Assembly: GCF_002197665.1 (NCBI RefSeq)
Contig: NZ_NBBJ01000003.1
Location: forward strand, 248,001-312,000
Origin: Sphingomonas mucosissima
GTDB lineage: Bacteria; Pseudomonadota; Alphaproteobacteria; Sphingomonadales; Sphingomonadaceae
Direction of reading: 5' to 3'
Length of the DNA: 64,000 nucleotides
The position numbers and the translations under genes are program-made. The notes under the pieces were generated by a model. That model was not told where the DNA came from, searched no databases, and was given only the letters and a program-made list of their open reading frames with translations. Each line of letters opens with the position of its first letter. Position 1 is the stretch's first letter. Below, one piece after another: positions 19,322-27,960 of the stretch.

Positions 19322-19337
19322 TAGACAACGCTGTCAG
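19322..19337. promoter_or_regulatory. operator-like palindrome 2
   Basis: The core GACAACGCTGTC at 19324-19335 also differs by one base from GACAACGTTGTC. Its centre is 24 bp from that of the first site, and the two sites share the left half GACAAC exactly. It lies between the putative promoter and the GH3 ribosome site. Confidence 0.65.
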
Positions 19338-19364
19338 AATGAGAATGAATCAGGGAGTGGGTGT

Positions 19365-21881
19365 GTGACGAGGCTGATCACTGGACTGACTTGCGTGAGT
19401 TATGCCGTTCTTGCGGTAGCCGCGGCGGTCCCGGCCTCCATGGCCCAGGCGCAGACGCAAAATAGCCAGGCGTCGATTACCGCTCAGCCTGCGGATTGGG
19501 CCAAGCCCGCCCTCCCCGCCACTGGTAACGCCGCGGTGGAAAAGACGGTGGAGGATCTGGTCCGCCGCATGTCGCTGGAGCAGAAGGTCGGCCAGATCGT
19601 GCAGGCGGATATCGCCAGCGTCACGCCCGAGGATGTGTATCGCTATCATCTCGGCTCGGTGCTGAACGGTGGCAATTCAAAGCCGGGGCAAGGGCATCAC
19701 GTCACCGCGCCCGCCTGGGTCGCTGCCGCGGATGCCTTCTACGCTGCGTCGATGCGCCGTAACGGCAAGCTGCCGCGCATCCCGGTGATCTGGGGTTCGG
19801 ACGCGGTCCACGGGCACAACAATGTTGTTGGCGCGACGCTCTTCCCCCACAACATCGGTCTTGGTGCGGCGCGCAACCCGGAGCTGATGCGCCGGATCGG
19901 CAAAGTCACCGCCACCGAAATGCGCGTGACTGGCCTCGACTGGACCTTTGCGCCGACGCTCGCCGTGGTGCGCGACGATCGCTGGGGCCGCACCTATGAG
20001 GGCTTTGGCGAGCATCCGGAAATCGCCACCTCTTATGCCCGGCCGCTGATCGAGGGACTCCAGGGCAAAGTGGGCGATGCCGACTGGCTGCGCGGCGGGC
20101 ACATCATCGCCACCGCCAAGCATTTCCTGGGCGACGGCGGCACCGCCGGCGGCAAGGACCAGGGCGACACACGCACCGACGAGGCAACGCTGCGCCGCCT
20201 GTTCGCCGCGCCATACGTCCCGGCGATCGAGGCCGGCGTGCAGTCGATCATGGTCAGCTTTTCCAGCTGGAACGGCGCCAAGATGCACGGCAACCGTTCG
20301 CTGCTGCGCGGGGTGATCAAGGATCACTGGGGCTTCGACGGCTTCCTCGTCGGCGACTGGAACGGCCACGGCCAGGTTGACGAGTGCAAGCCCGACAATT
20401 GCTACCAGACGTTCACCGCCGGGCTCGACATGGCAATGGCGCCCGATAGCTGGAAGGGCTTGTGGCAGAACACGCTGGCGCAGGCCAAGGACGGCCGCCT
20501 GCCGATGCCGGTGCTCGACGATGCGGTGCGCCGCATCCTGCGCGTGAAGGTACGCGCCGGGCTGATGGAGGCGGGCAAGCCCTCCTCGCGCCCGCTCGCC
20601 GGCAAGTACGACCTCCTTGGCAGCGCCGAACACCGCGCGGTCGCGCGCGAGGCCGTGCGCCAGTCGCTCGTTCTCCTCAAGAACGCCGGCAGCGTCCTGC
20701 CGCTGAAGCCGGGCGCGCGCATCCTGCTGGCCGGTGATGGCGCGGACAATCTGACCAAGCAGACCGGCGGGTGGACGCTCACCTGGCAGGGCACCGGCAC
20801 CAGCCGGACCGACTTCCCCAACGCCCACACGATCGCGGAAGGAATGCGCGAAGTGGCCAAGGGCGTCGGTGCCACGGTTGATGTCGCCGCGGATGGGCGC
20901 TTCACGCAGAAGCCCGATGTTGCGGTCGTGGTGTTCGGCGAAGATCCCTACGCCGAGTTCCAGGGCGATCGCGCCGATGTCGGCTTTGACGATGCGCAGG
21001 ACAATCTGGCGCTGCTGAAGAAGCTGAAGGCGGCCGGCGTACCCACCGTGTCGGTGTTCCTGTCGGGGCGCGCGATGTGGGTGAACCCCTATCTCAACGC
21101 GTCCGACGCCTTTGTCGCGGCATGGTTGCCCGGCAGCGAGGGCGGCGGCGTGGCCGACGTCCTGTTCGGCAAGGCCGATTTCCGCGGCAAGCTGCCTTAT
21201 AGCTGGCCGCGTACGTCGGATCAGACAGCGGTGAACGTCGGCGATGCGAACTACAACCCGCTGTTCCCTTATGGTTTCGGCCTGACGCTGAAGGACCGCG
21301 GCGATCTGGCGCGCCTGCCAGAGCAGCGCGCATCGCAGGCGAGCGGCGATCCCACGATCCTGTTCAACGCCGGGCGCCCGGGCGGCGGCCGCCGTCTGTT
21401 GATCGGCGCGCCGGGCGAGCTGTCGCCCAATCCCGGCCCCGATCTCATCACCGCGCGCGGCGCGGACCGGCGCGCGCAGGAAGACAGCGTGCGGCTGGTG
21501 TGGACCGGGCGCGGCAAGGCAGTAGCGGCGATCACCGATACGGCGCCGGTCGACCTGATGCGCGAAACCAATGGCGCGCTTGCCGTGGAGATCGACCTCA
21601 AGGTGGATGGCGCGCCGAGCCGCCCCGTCAGCGCAGGCGTCGCGTGCGGCCAGGGCTGCGCCGGCGAGGTGCCGATCACCGCCGCCCTGCGCGCCGCGCT
21701 CAAGGGCGAGTGGACCACCGTCGCGGTCCCGCTCTCCTGCTTTGCCAAGGCCGGCGCGGACATGCGCCAGATCACGGCACCACTTTCACTGACAACCGAT
21801 GGCACGCTCGACATCACCATGTCGCGCGCGCGACTGGTTCAGGCGAACGGCGCGGGCACCGCTTGCCCGAACAACGACTAA
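19365..21881 (+). CDS. exported GH3 exo-beta-glucosidase (ExoP-like)
   Basis: An 838-residue glycoside hydrolase family 3 enzyme that removes glucose from the non-reducing end of beta-glucans or oligosaccharides. The GTG start at 19365 has AGGGAG 7 bases upstream and gives a Sec signal peptide ending near SMAQAQ. The first domain (about 50-400) contains KHFLGDGGT and the nucleophile Asp331 in FLVGDWNGHG. The second domain (420-660) contains SLVLLKN, GEDPYAEFQGD and PLFPYGFGL. A further C-terminal domain (about 690-838) is a beta-rich carbohydrate-binding-like region, as in ExoP-type enzymes. First gene of a likely transcription unit with the TonB-dependent receptor, regulated by the divergent LacI protein. 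Confidence 0.93.
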   Translation: MTRLITGLTCVSYAVLAVAAAVPASMAQAQTQNSQASITAQPADWAKPALPATGNAAVEKTVEDLVRRMSLEQKVGQIVQADIASVTPEDVYRYHLGSVLNGGNSKPGQGHHVTAPAWVAAADAFYAASMRRNGKLPRIPVIWGSDAVHGHNNVVGATLFPHNIGLGAARNPELMRRIGKVTATEMRVTGLDWTFAPTLAVVRDDRWGRTYEGFGEHPEIATSYARPLIEGLQGKVGDADWLRGGHIIATAKHFLGDGGTAGGKDQGDTRTDEATLRRLFAAPYVPAIEAGVQSIMVSFSSWNGAKMHGNRSLLRGVIKDHWGFDGFLVGDWNGHGQVDECKPDNCYQTFTAGLDMAMAPDSWKGLWQNTLAQAKDGRLPMPVLDDAVRRILRVKVRAGLMEAGKPSSRPLAGKYDLLGSAEHRAVAREAVRQSLVLLKNAGSVLPLKPGARILLAGDGADNLTKQTGGWTLTWQGTGTSRTDFPNAHTIAEGMREVAKGVGATVDVAADGRFTQKPDVAVVVFGEDPYAEFQGDRADVGFDDAQDNLALLKKLKAAGVPTVSVFLSGRAMWVNPYLNASDAFVAAWLPGSEGGGVADVLFGKADFRGKLPYSWPRTSDQTAVNVGDANYNPLFPYGFGLTLKDRGDLARLPEQRASQASGDPTILFNAGRPGGGRRLLIGAPGELSPNPGPDLITARGADRRAQEDSVRLVWTGRGKAVAAITDTAPVDLMRETNGALAVEIDLKVDGAPSRPVSAGVACGQGCAGEVPITAALRAALKGEWTTVAVPLSCFAKAGADMRQITAPLSLTTDGTLDITMSRARLVQANGAGTACPNND

Positions 21882-21911
21882 CAAAAAACAAAAAAGTCCC
21901 AGGGGGTTATC

Positions 21912-24539
21912 ATGACCAGAACCACATATCTTCCACTAGCCGCACTGCTTCTCTCCGGCACCGCGCTCCCTGCGTTCGCGCAGGTGATCGAAACACCGCA
22001 GCAGGACCAGACCACGCCTGAGGCAGGCGCCGCGACCACGGACGGGGCGAACGACATCGTCGTCACCGCTAACCGCCGCGAACAGAATCTGCAGGACGTC
22101 TCGGGTGTCGTTCAGGCGTTCACGTCGGAGGATCTACGCCGCAGCGGCATCACCGAACTGCGCAATCTCTCGGTTGCCGTGCCGGGCCTCAACATTGCCA
22201 ACCAGGAAGGCAATGTGGAGATCTTCATTCGCGGCGTCGGCTCGTCGAACAACACCGAGCTTGGCGATCCGGGCGCCGCGCCGCACCTCAACGGCTCCTA
22301 CATCCCGCGTCCGCGCGGCCTTGGCCTCATGTTCTACGATCTGGAGCGGGTCGAGGTGAACAAGGGCCCGCAGGGCACGCTGTACGGCCGCAACGCGCTC
22401 GCCGGCACGCTCAACATCATCACTGCCAAGCCGACGTTCGACCGCGTTGCCGGCTATGCGCAGGCCGAATATGGCAATCGTGACAGCTATGCCGCCGAAG
22501 GCGCGCTGAACGTGCCGCTCGGCAGCAATTTCGCTGCTCGCGTCGCCGGTTTCTATGTGAACAAGGACTATGGCTTCAAGAACGCGTCGCCCGACGCGCA
22601 GGCCAGCCGCCTGAAGCCCGCCGGCCTTGAAGAAAATTACGCCGGCCGCTTGTCGCTTCGCTGGGAGCCGACCGACCGCCTCTCCTTCTCGGTGATCGGT
22701 GATTACGGCAGGGAAACCGGCACCGGCTATCCCGGCGCGAACATCTTCGCCGCCGTTCAGGCAACCGGTCTTCGCCCCGAGCAGCTTGATCTGCGCCAGG
22801 TCGTCTATCGCGGCCAGCAGGGCGATATGGAGAACGAGCTCTGGGGCGTACAGGGCAAGATCGGCTACCGCTTCGATACCTTCGCGGTCGAGGCGACCGG
22901 CAGCTATCGCTCGGTTGACTTCATGCAGTCCAACGCGAGCAGCGAAAGCATCGCATGGAACGGCCGTGACTATTCAACGGTGCAGTTCGATAACTTCTCG
23001 AACAACTTCTGGCAGACCAAGTCGCAGAGCCAGGTCTACGAGCTGCGCGCCAGCGCTGACTCCGATCAGTCTCTGCGCTGGAACGTGGGCGGCTTCTACT
23101 TCAAGGAAAAGCAGCAGGTCGGCTACATGGCCGTCGCTGACCGCGGCTATTGCTGCTACTCGGGTACCGAATTCACCATGCCGGACGTTGATGGCGAGAG
23201 CTTCGCCTTCTTCGCCGATGGCACCTATGACTTTACTGATCGCCTGCGCGTGATCGGCGGGATCCGCTACACCGAAGAAAAGAAGTCGCGCTACGGCATC
23301 GGCGGCAACTGGGCGCTGACGCTGGGTGGTGCGGATGGCGCCTGCTGCGTCAGTACGCGCCTGGGCACGGAGGGCTTCCGCCCCGCGCTGCTCGACCGCC
23401 CGAACTTCAACGTCTCCGGCCTCACCACGCCGCAGCAATATGCCCAGTTCCTGATCGAGGGCATCAAGACGCCGGGCGCGCGCGACACGCTGATCCGCCA
23501 GGTTGGCTCGATCGCCAACGGCAGCAACCCGAACGGCACGTGCTTCACCCGTCCGGACATCGACAACGGCTTTGTCACTTGCCCGGCGAACGGCAGCTTC
23601 AGCTTTGCCAATCTGACCATTCCGGGGCAGCAGTTCGGTTCGGCAAAGTTCGACTTCATCGACTATCGCGTCGGCCTGGAATTCGACGTGACGTCGAACA
23701 ACATGCTTTATGCCAAGGTATCGACCGGGCATAAGTCGGGCGGGTTCAACGACACGTTCGAGACCTCGCCGATTCCGGAGGCGTTCAGCCCCGAAAGCCT
23801 GACGGTGTTCGAGGCGGGCTCACGCAACAGCTTCAATGCGTTCGGCCGCCGCGCGTATCTGAACCTCACCGGCTTCTATTATGATTACCAGGACCAGGTG
23901 TTCCAGGACCTGACCTGCATCAACTTCGATCAGACGCGGGGCGAGTGCAGCGGCTATTCGCTGGTGAACCGTAATATCGGTGCGTCGCGTATCTTCGGCT
24001 TGGAAGCCGAAGCGCGCTTCCACTTCCCGGGCAATTTCTCGCTCGATACCAACTTCGCGTTCCTGGACACGAAGATCACGCGCGGCACGGTCGCTGACGC
24101 GCGCGGGCAGGATTTTGATCAAGGCGGCGCTTCGCCCCTCATCGACCTGACGGGCAACCGCCTGCCGCTCGCATCCAAGTACAATGTCAGCGTGAAGCTG
24201 GCGCAGTGGTTCGACGTTGGTCCCGGTCGTCTCGATTGGCAGGCGCTGCTGAACTATCGCTCATCCTACTTCCTCTCGCAGTTCAACGAGAAGGACATCG
24301 TCTTCCTCGACGGCGAGCGGCAGAACGCGCTGCAGGCGGGCTTCCCCGATCGTCAGGTCGGCTACACCACGCTGAACCTCGGCATTGGCTACACGGTCGG
24401 CAATTACCGGCTGGAGGCTTGGGCATCGAACTTCACCGATCAGCAGGCGTCCACCAAGGCGCTGGTCGGCTCGGCGCTCAACATCCGCTTCCTGAACGAT
24501 GCGCAGAGCTACGGCGTCCGCGCGCGCGTGAACTTCTAA
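21912..24539 (+). CDS. TonB-dependent outer-membrane receptor
   Basis: An 875-residue TonB-dependent receptor for active uptake across the outer membrane. A signal peptide (cleavage near PAFAQ) precedes a TonB-box-like DIVVTANRREQ and the plug domain (about 50-165, with FIRGVGSSNN and VEVNKGPQGTLYGRNALAGTLNI). The remainder is a beta-barrel that ends in an aromatic residue (RVNF), as required for assembly. The extracellular-loop regions hold several cysteines (GYCCYSG, GACCVST and two others), which may form disulfides. It lies 30 bases downstream of the GH3 gene with a GGGGG ribosome site, so it probably imports a glucooligosaccharide handled by that enzyme. Confidence 0.94.
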   Translation: MTRTTYLPLAALLLSGTALPAFAQVIETPQQDQTTPEAGAATTDGANDIVVTANRREQNLQDVSGVVQAFTSEDLRRSGITELRNLSVAVPGLNIANQEGNVEIFIRGVGSSNNTELGDPGAAPHLNGSYIPRPRGLGLMFYDLERVEVNKGPQGTLYGRNALAGTLNIITAKPTFDRVAGYAQAEYGNRDSYAAEGALNVPLGSNFAARVAGFYVNKDYGFKNASPDAQASRLKPAGLEENYAGRLSLRWEPTDRLSFSVIGDYGRETGTGYPGANIFAAVQATGLRPEQLDLRQVVYRGQQGDMENELWGVQGKIGYRFDTFAVEATGSYRSVDFMQSNASSESIAWNGRDYSTVQFDNFSNNFWQTKSQSQVYELRASADSDQSLRWNVGGFYFKEKQQVGYMAVADRGYCCYSGTEFTMPDVDGESFAFFADGTYDFTDRLRVIGGIRYTEEKKSRYGIGGNWALTLGGADGACCVSTRLGTEGFRPALLDRPNFNVSGLTTPQQYAQFLIEGIKTPGARDTLIRQVGSIANGSNPNGTCFTRPDIDNGFVTCPANGSFSFANLTIPGQQFGSAKFDFIDYRVGLEFDVTSNNMLYAKVSTGHKSGGFNDTFETSPIPEAFSPESLTVFEAGSRNSFNAFGRRAYLNLTGFYYDYQDQVFQDLTCINFDQTRGECSGYSLVNRNIGASRIFGLEAEARFHFPGNFSLDTNFAFLDTKITRGTVADARGQDFDQGGASPLIDLTGNRLPLASKYNVSVKLAQWFDVGPGRLDWQALLNYRSSYFLSQFNEKDIVFLDGERQNALQAGFPDRQVGYTTLNLGIGYTVGNYRLEAWASNFTDQQASTKALVGSALNIRFLNDAQSYGVRARVNF

Positions 24540-24551
24540 GGCTCTGGCGGG

Positions 24552-24586
24552 TCACGGCGCCAGCGCATCCGCGCCCGGCGCCGTGA
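24552..24586 (+). terminator. strong hairpin after the TonB-receptor gene
   Basis: A 10-bp perfect stem (TCACGGCGCC 24552-24561 with GGCGCCGTGA 24577-24586), 12 bases after the receptor stop. There is no clear T-run. It would separate the receptor unit from the serine hydrolase gene. Confidence 0.55.
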
Positions 24587-24816
24587 TCCTCCGGATCGCG
24601 GCCGCCACCCCCTCTGGTCTCCCCTCTCCCCTGATCAGCCCCGGGTGGCGGCTCGCGTATTATCTGACATACCTATCGCGCGGCCCGCTTCGCGCTTCTC
24701 GCGGCCTTGGCGCTCTCGCCTCCGGCCTCCGAGCCAACTCCCTCGACAACAGGCCCCCACCGCCGCAATCTCCGCCGCGTATGGCCGCAGGCCATGCTGT
24801 TGATGGGGGAATTAGC

Positions 24817-26052
24817 GTGTCCGCGAAGCTTGCCGCGTTGCTCCTGGTCTCAATCGCCGCCACGCCGATCCGTGCCGACGCGCAAAGCCGCCAGAACTAC
24901 GACGCAGCGCTCACCAACTTTCGCCAGATCCATCGCAGCGAGATGGCGCGCGGGAAGATCGTCGGCAGCAGTTTCTATTTCCTGCGCGATGGCAGCACCA
25001 TCGTCGCTGACCATGCCGGCTACCAGGAAGCCGAAGCCCGCATGCCGGTGGACGCGCGCACCATTTATCATTGGGCATCGATCACTAAGACGATGACGGG
25101 CATCGCCATCATGCAGTTGCGCGACCGCGGCCTGCTCTCGCTGGACGATCCGATCACCAAATACGTCCCCGAGCTTTCGGCCGTTCACAACCCCTTCCCG
25201 GACGCCGGCCCGATCACCCTTGGTCACCTCATGAGCCACAGTGCCGGCTATGGCGGCCCGACCTGGCCCTGGCGCGACGCGGCGTGGCAGCCGTTCGAGC
25301 CCGCGCGCTGGTCGCAGCTCGTCGCCATGCTCCCCTATACCCGCCTTCAGTTCCGCCCCGGCACGCGCTTCAGCTATTCCAATCCCGGCATCGTCTATCT
25401 CGGCCAGGTGATCCAGCGGCTCTCCGGCGAAGATTACGAAGTCTATATCGACAAGAACATCCTGAAGCCGCTGGGCATGCACGACAGCTATTTCGATCGC
25501 ACCCCGCCGCACCTGCTGCCGCACCGTGCGCACAGCTATACCATCCGCGATGGCAAGCGCGTGGCGGCGCCGTTCGATGTCGATACAGGCGTCACCGTGT
25601 CCAACGGCGGCCTCAACGCCCCAATGCCGGATATGGCGCGCTATGCCGCCTTTCTGCTCGGCGATCCAGCGCAGGCTGCGGTGCATGATCTGGTGCTGAA
25701 GCGCGCCTCGCTTCAAGAAATGTGGACTCCGCAGATCGCCGCCGGCGAGGATTTCACCCAAGGCCGCATGGCCGAGACCACGAAGAGCGGCCTCTCCTTC
25801 TTCCTTGACGAAGGTGGCGGCGGAGATGCGCCCTTCACCTTCGTCGGCCACAACGGCGACCAGAACGGCTTCCGCGCCTATCTCAGCCTCTGCCCGTCAA
25901 AGAGGGCGGGCAGCATCCTCGCCTTCAACACCGAGACCCGCGGCGTCCAGAACAATCCGACGAACCGCGACGCGCCGGAATCGCGCATCGCCCTCGCTAC
26001 CGGTGCCTTGTGCGAGGCGCTGCCGGAAGCGACCGACGCACCGGCGCGCTGA
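24817..26052 (+). CDS. exported beta-lactamase-fold serine hydrolase
   Basis: A 411-residue serine hydrolase of the class C beta-lactamase/esterase fold. The GTG at 24817 is chosen because GGGGGA lies 6 bases upstream and the product then begins with a clean signal peptide (MSAKLAALLLVSIAATPIRA). Starts further upstream would spoil it. The SxxK nucleophile motif is SITK in HWASITKTMTG, the Tyr motif is YSNPG, and a late HNGDQNGF block occupies the third-motif position. The substrate is unknown, and the family includes esterases, D-aminopeptidases and peptidoglycan enzymes. Its place after the TonB receptor suggests a periplasmic accessory role such as deacylating the imported sugar. Confidence 0.85.
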   Translation: MSAKLAALLLVSIAATPIRADAQSRQNYDAALTNFRQIHRSEMARGKIVGSSFYFLRDGSTIVADHAGYQEAEARMPVDARTIYHWASITKTMTGIAIMQLRDRGLLSLDDPITKYVPELSAVHNPFPDAGPITLGHLMSHSAGYGGPTWPWRDAAWQPFEPARWSQLVAMLPYTRLQFRPGTRFSYSNPGIVYLGQVIQRLSGEDYEVYIDKNILKPLGMHDSYFDRTPPHLLPHRAHSYTIRDGKRVAAPFDVDTGVTVSNGGLNAPMPDMARYAAFLLGDPAQAAVHDLVLKRASLQEMWTPQIAAGEDFTQGRMAETTKSGLSFFLDEGGGGDAPFTFVGHNGDQNGFRAYLSLCPSKRAGSILAFNTETRGVQNNPTNRDAPESRIALATGALCEALPEATDAPAR

Positions 26053-26177
26053 AGCCTCAGGCGCCAACCACGTTTTCTTTTGTTCTGGCGAGCGATCGTC
26101 AGCCTACTTTCGCAAGCGTTCGCTTTGCCGACCTGCTGCAACGCTCGAACCCAGCAGCCATTCCTGAAGCCCGCAGC

Positions 26178-26432
26178 CTAAAGCTCTTCCAGCTCGACAA
26201 CCTCGAATTCATAGCGGTGCCATCCGCGCTGTTGCGCAGCTTCCGCCGCCGCTGCTTGCTTGCCGGTCGCCTCGCGCAGCGATTTGGTGTGTCCCCAGAA
26301 GACTTCGGTGCGACCGCCCGTCAGCTGCGCGACGATGCGCCAATAATGGGTGAACGCGCTCGCTGTCGGGCCGATCGTCTTGACATAGCCGTCGGCCATC
26401 GTTGCCCGGAGCATCCGCTTGCGTTTCGCCAT
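26178..26432 (-). CDS. conserved-looking hypothetical protein, 84 aa
   Basis: A small soluble protein, basic at the N-terminus (MAKRKRMLRAT) and acidic at the C-terminus (YEFEVVELEEL). The middle contains aromatic residues (HYWRIVAQL, VFWGHTKSL), which suggests a folded domain. I do not recognise the family. It lies alone between the serine hydrolase and SDR genes, with its own short upstream region. Confidence 0.6.
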   Translation of the reverse strand: MAKRKRMLRATMADGYVKTIGPTASAFTHYWRIVAQLTGGRTEVFWGHTKSLREATGKQAAAAEAAQQRGWHRYEFEVVELEEL

Positions 26433-26509
26433 TGCCCTTCTTGCACCTTATCGTTTCCCGCAAACGAGCGGCCAAGTTGCACTAAACGCGCCTGCCGAGG
26501 CGAGCGCGC

Positions 26510-27253
26510 CTAGAAATGCGCGACATAGCCGCCGTCCACGGCCAGCACCTGTCCCGTGACATAGGAAGCGGCGGGCGAGGCGAAGAACAGCACCGCGCCG
26601 GCGATTTCCGCGGGTTGCCCCCAGCGGCCAAGCGACGTGCGCCGCGCGAGATGGTCGGCGATCGCCGGATCGGCCACCATCGCGGCATTGGCGTCCGTTG
26701 CGAAAAAGCCGGGCGCCACCGCATTCACCGTGATGTCGCGCGGCCCCAGTTCCGCGGCCAGCGCGCGGGTCAGCGCCTCCAGCCCGCCTTTGCTCATCGT
26801 GTAAGCGGCATCGCCCGACCGGGCGATCGGGCCGGCGATCGAGGTGATGTTGATGATCCGCCCCCCCGCCGGCATCCGGGCGGAGAGCTGCCGCGCCAGG
26901 TCGAACGGCGCAACAAGATTGATCTCCAGCAGCCGCCGTACCGCGCCGCGATCAAGCTCGGCGAGCGGGCGCCGGTCGCGTCCGCCGGCGTTGTTGACGA
27001 GGATGTCGATCGGCTCCGCCCGCGCCGCAAAGGCCGCCGCCGCGTCGTCGCGCGTCAGATCGGCCGCGACGACCGCACAAGTGCCGCCCGCCCGGTCGAT
27101 CTCCGCCGCTAGCGCCTCCGGCGGCGCCGCCTGGCGTCCGTGCAGCAACACATGCGCACCCGCCTGCGCCAGCGACCGCGCAATCTCGCGCCCCAGCCCG
27201 CCACCAGCGCCAGTCACAAGCGCGGTCTTGCCGGCCAGCTGCGTCTCGCTCAC
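26510..27253 (-). CDS. short-chain dehydrogenase/reductase
   Basis: A 247-residue classical SDR with an NAD(P) site TGAGGGLGREIA near residue 15, NNAGG at about 85, the catalytic Ser in ITSIAG, the YxxxK pair in YTMSKGG, and the C-terminal YVTGQVLAVDGGY. The GTG start at 27253 with GGAG upstream fits the fold, whereas the longer frame adds a low-complexity extension. The overall pattern resembles gluconate 5-dehydrogenase or 3-oxoacyl reductase relatives, and the substrate cannot be read from sequence. It sits 70 bases downstream of the Lrp gene on the same strand. Confidence 0.85.
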   Translation of the reverse strand: MSETQLAGKTALVTGAGGGLGREIARSLAQAGAHVLLHGRQAAPPEALAAEIDRAGGTCAVVAADLTRDDAAAAFAARAEPIDILVNNAGGRDRRPLAELDRGAVRRLLEINLVAPFDLARQLSARMPAGGRIINITSIAGPIARSGDAAYTMSKGGLEALTRALAAELGPRDITVNAVAPGFFATDANAAMVADPAIADHLARRTSLGRWGQPAEIAGAVLFFASPAASYVTGQVLAVDGGYVAHF

Positions 27254-27323
27254 GCCCGTCTCCTGCAGCACCCGCCGACCATGGCCGGTACCGCGGATGC
27301 CATGGCGCGATCCACCGCCGCCC

Positions 27324-27764
27324 TCAAGGCTTGCGGTTGCTGCGCATCGCAAAGCTGGAGGTAATCCGCGACACGCCGGGCAGCCGCGACAGCACGTCGC
27401 GGTGAAAGCGCGCGTAATGATCCATGTCGGTGATCTGCAGCCGCAGCAGATAATCGCCGTCGCCCGTCAGCAGATACCATTCGCGGATCTCGGCATGTTT
27501 GCGCATCGCCGCTTCGAAGCGGGTGAGGTATTCCTCCGTCTGCCGCTCTAGCTCCACTTGCACCAGCGCCACCGTGCCTTCGTCGGGATCGCTGCCGGCG
27601 ATGACGGCGGTATAGCCGCGGATCACGCCGCTTTTCTCCAGCAGCTTCAGCCGCCGCAGGCATGCCGATTCCGACAAGCCGACCTCACGCGCCAGCGCGC
27701 TGTTGGTGATCCGTGCGTTGAGCCGCAGCTGGTTGAGGATACGCCGGTCGACCGCGTCGGGCAT
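27324..27764 (-). CDS. Lrp/AsnC-family transcriptional regulator
   Basis: A 146-residue Lrp/AsnC regulator. The ATG at 27764 gives the standard start MPDAVDRRILNQLRLNARI, followed by the helix-turn-helix (SALAREVGLSESACLRRLK, about 22-42) and a RAM effector domain with the pattern EIREWYLLTGDGDYLLRLQ. It is divergent from dadA, the classic arrangement in which an Lrp-type protein activates D-amino acid dehydrogenase in response to alanine or a similar amino acid. Confidence 0.92.
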   Translation of the reverse strand: MPDAVDRRILNQLRLNARITNSALAREVGLSESACLRRLKLLEKSGVIRGYTAVIAGSDPDEGTVALVQVELERQTEEYLTRFEAAMRKHAEIREWYLLTGDGDYLLRLQITDMDHYARFHRDVLSRLPGVSRITSSFAMRSNRKP

Positions 27765-27786
27765 CTCGCTAGATTCCTGTTGGGCG

Positions 27787-27803
27787 TTCGCAGGAACTGC
27801 GAA
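27787..27803. promoter_or_regulatory. inverted repeat in the lrp-dadA intergenic region
   Basis: A perfect 7-bp palindrome (TTCGCAG 27787-27793, CTGCGAA 27797-27803) with a 3-base spacer, 23 bases upstream of the lrp start. A related half-site, TCGCAG, recurs at 27830-27835. It is a candidate binding site for the Lrp-type regulator. Confidence 0.5.
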
Positions 27804-27960
27804 GATTGCGCGCATGTAGCAGCTTCCTGTCGCAGATTCGGTCACAAATCCGCAACCACTTCATTCATGATGCGGGCGGGAGAAACGTGGCAATGATCGA
27901 TCGTGCAATGCGGCGACAAGTGACGGGCGGCGGGCGACCCGCGGATGTGGCGGCGGCACG

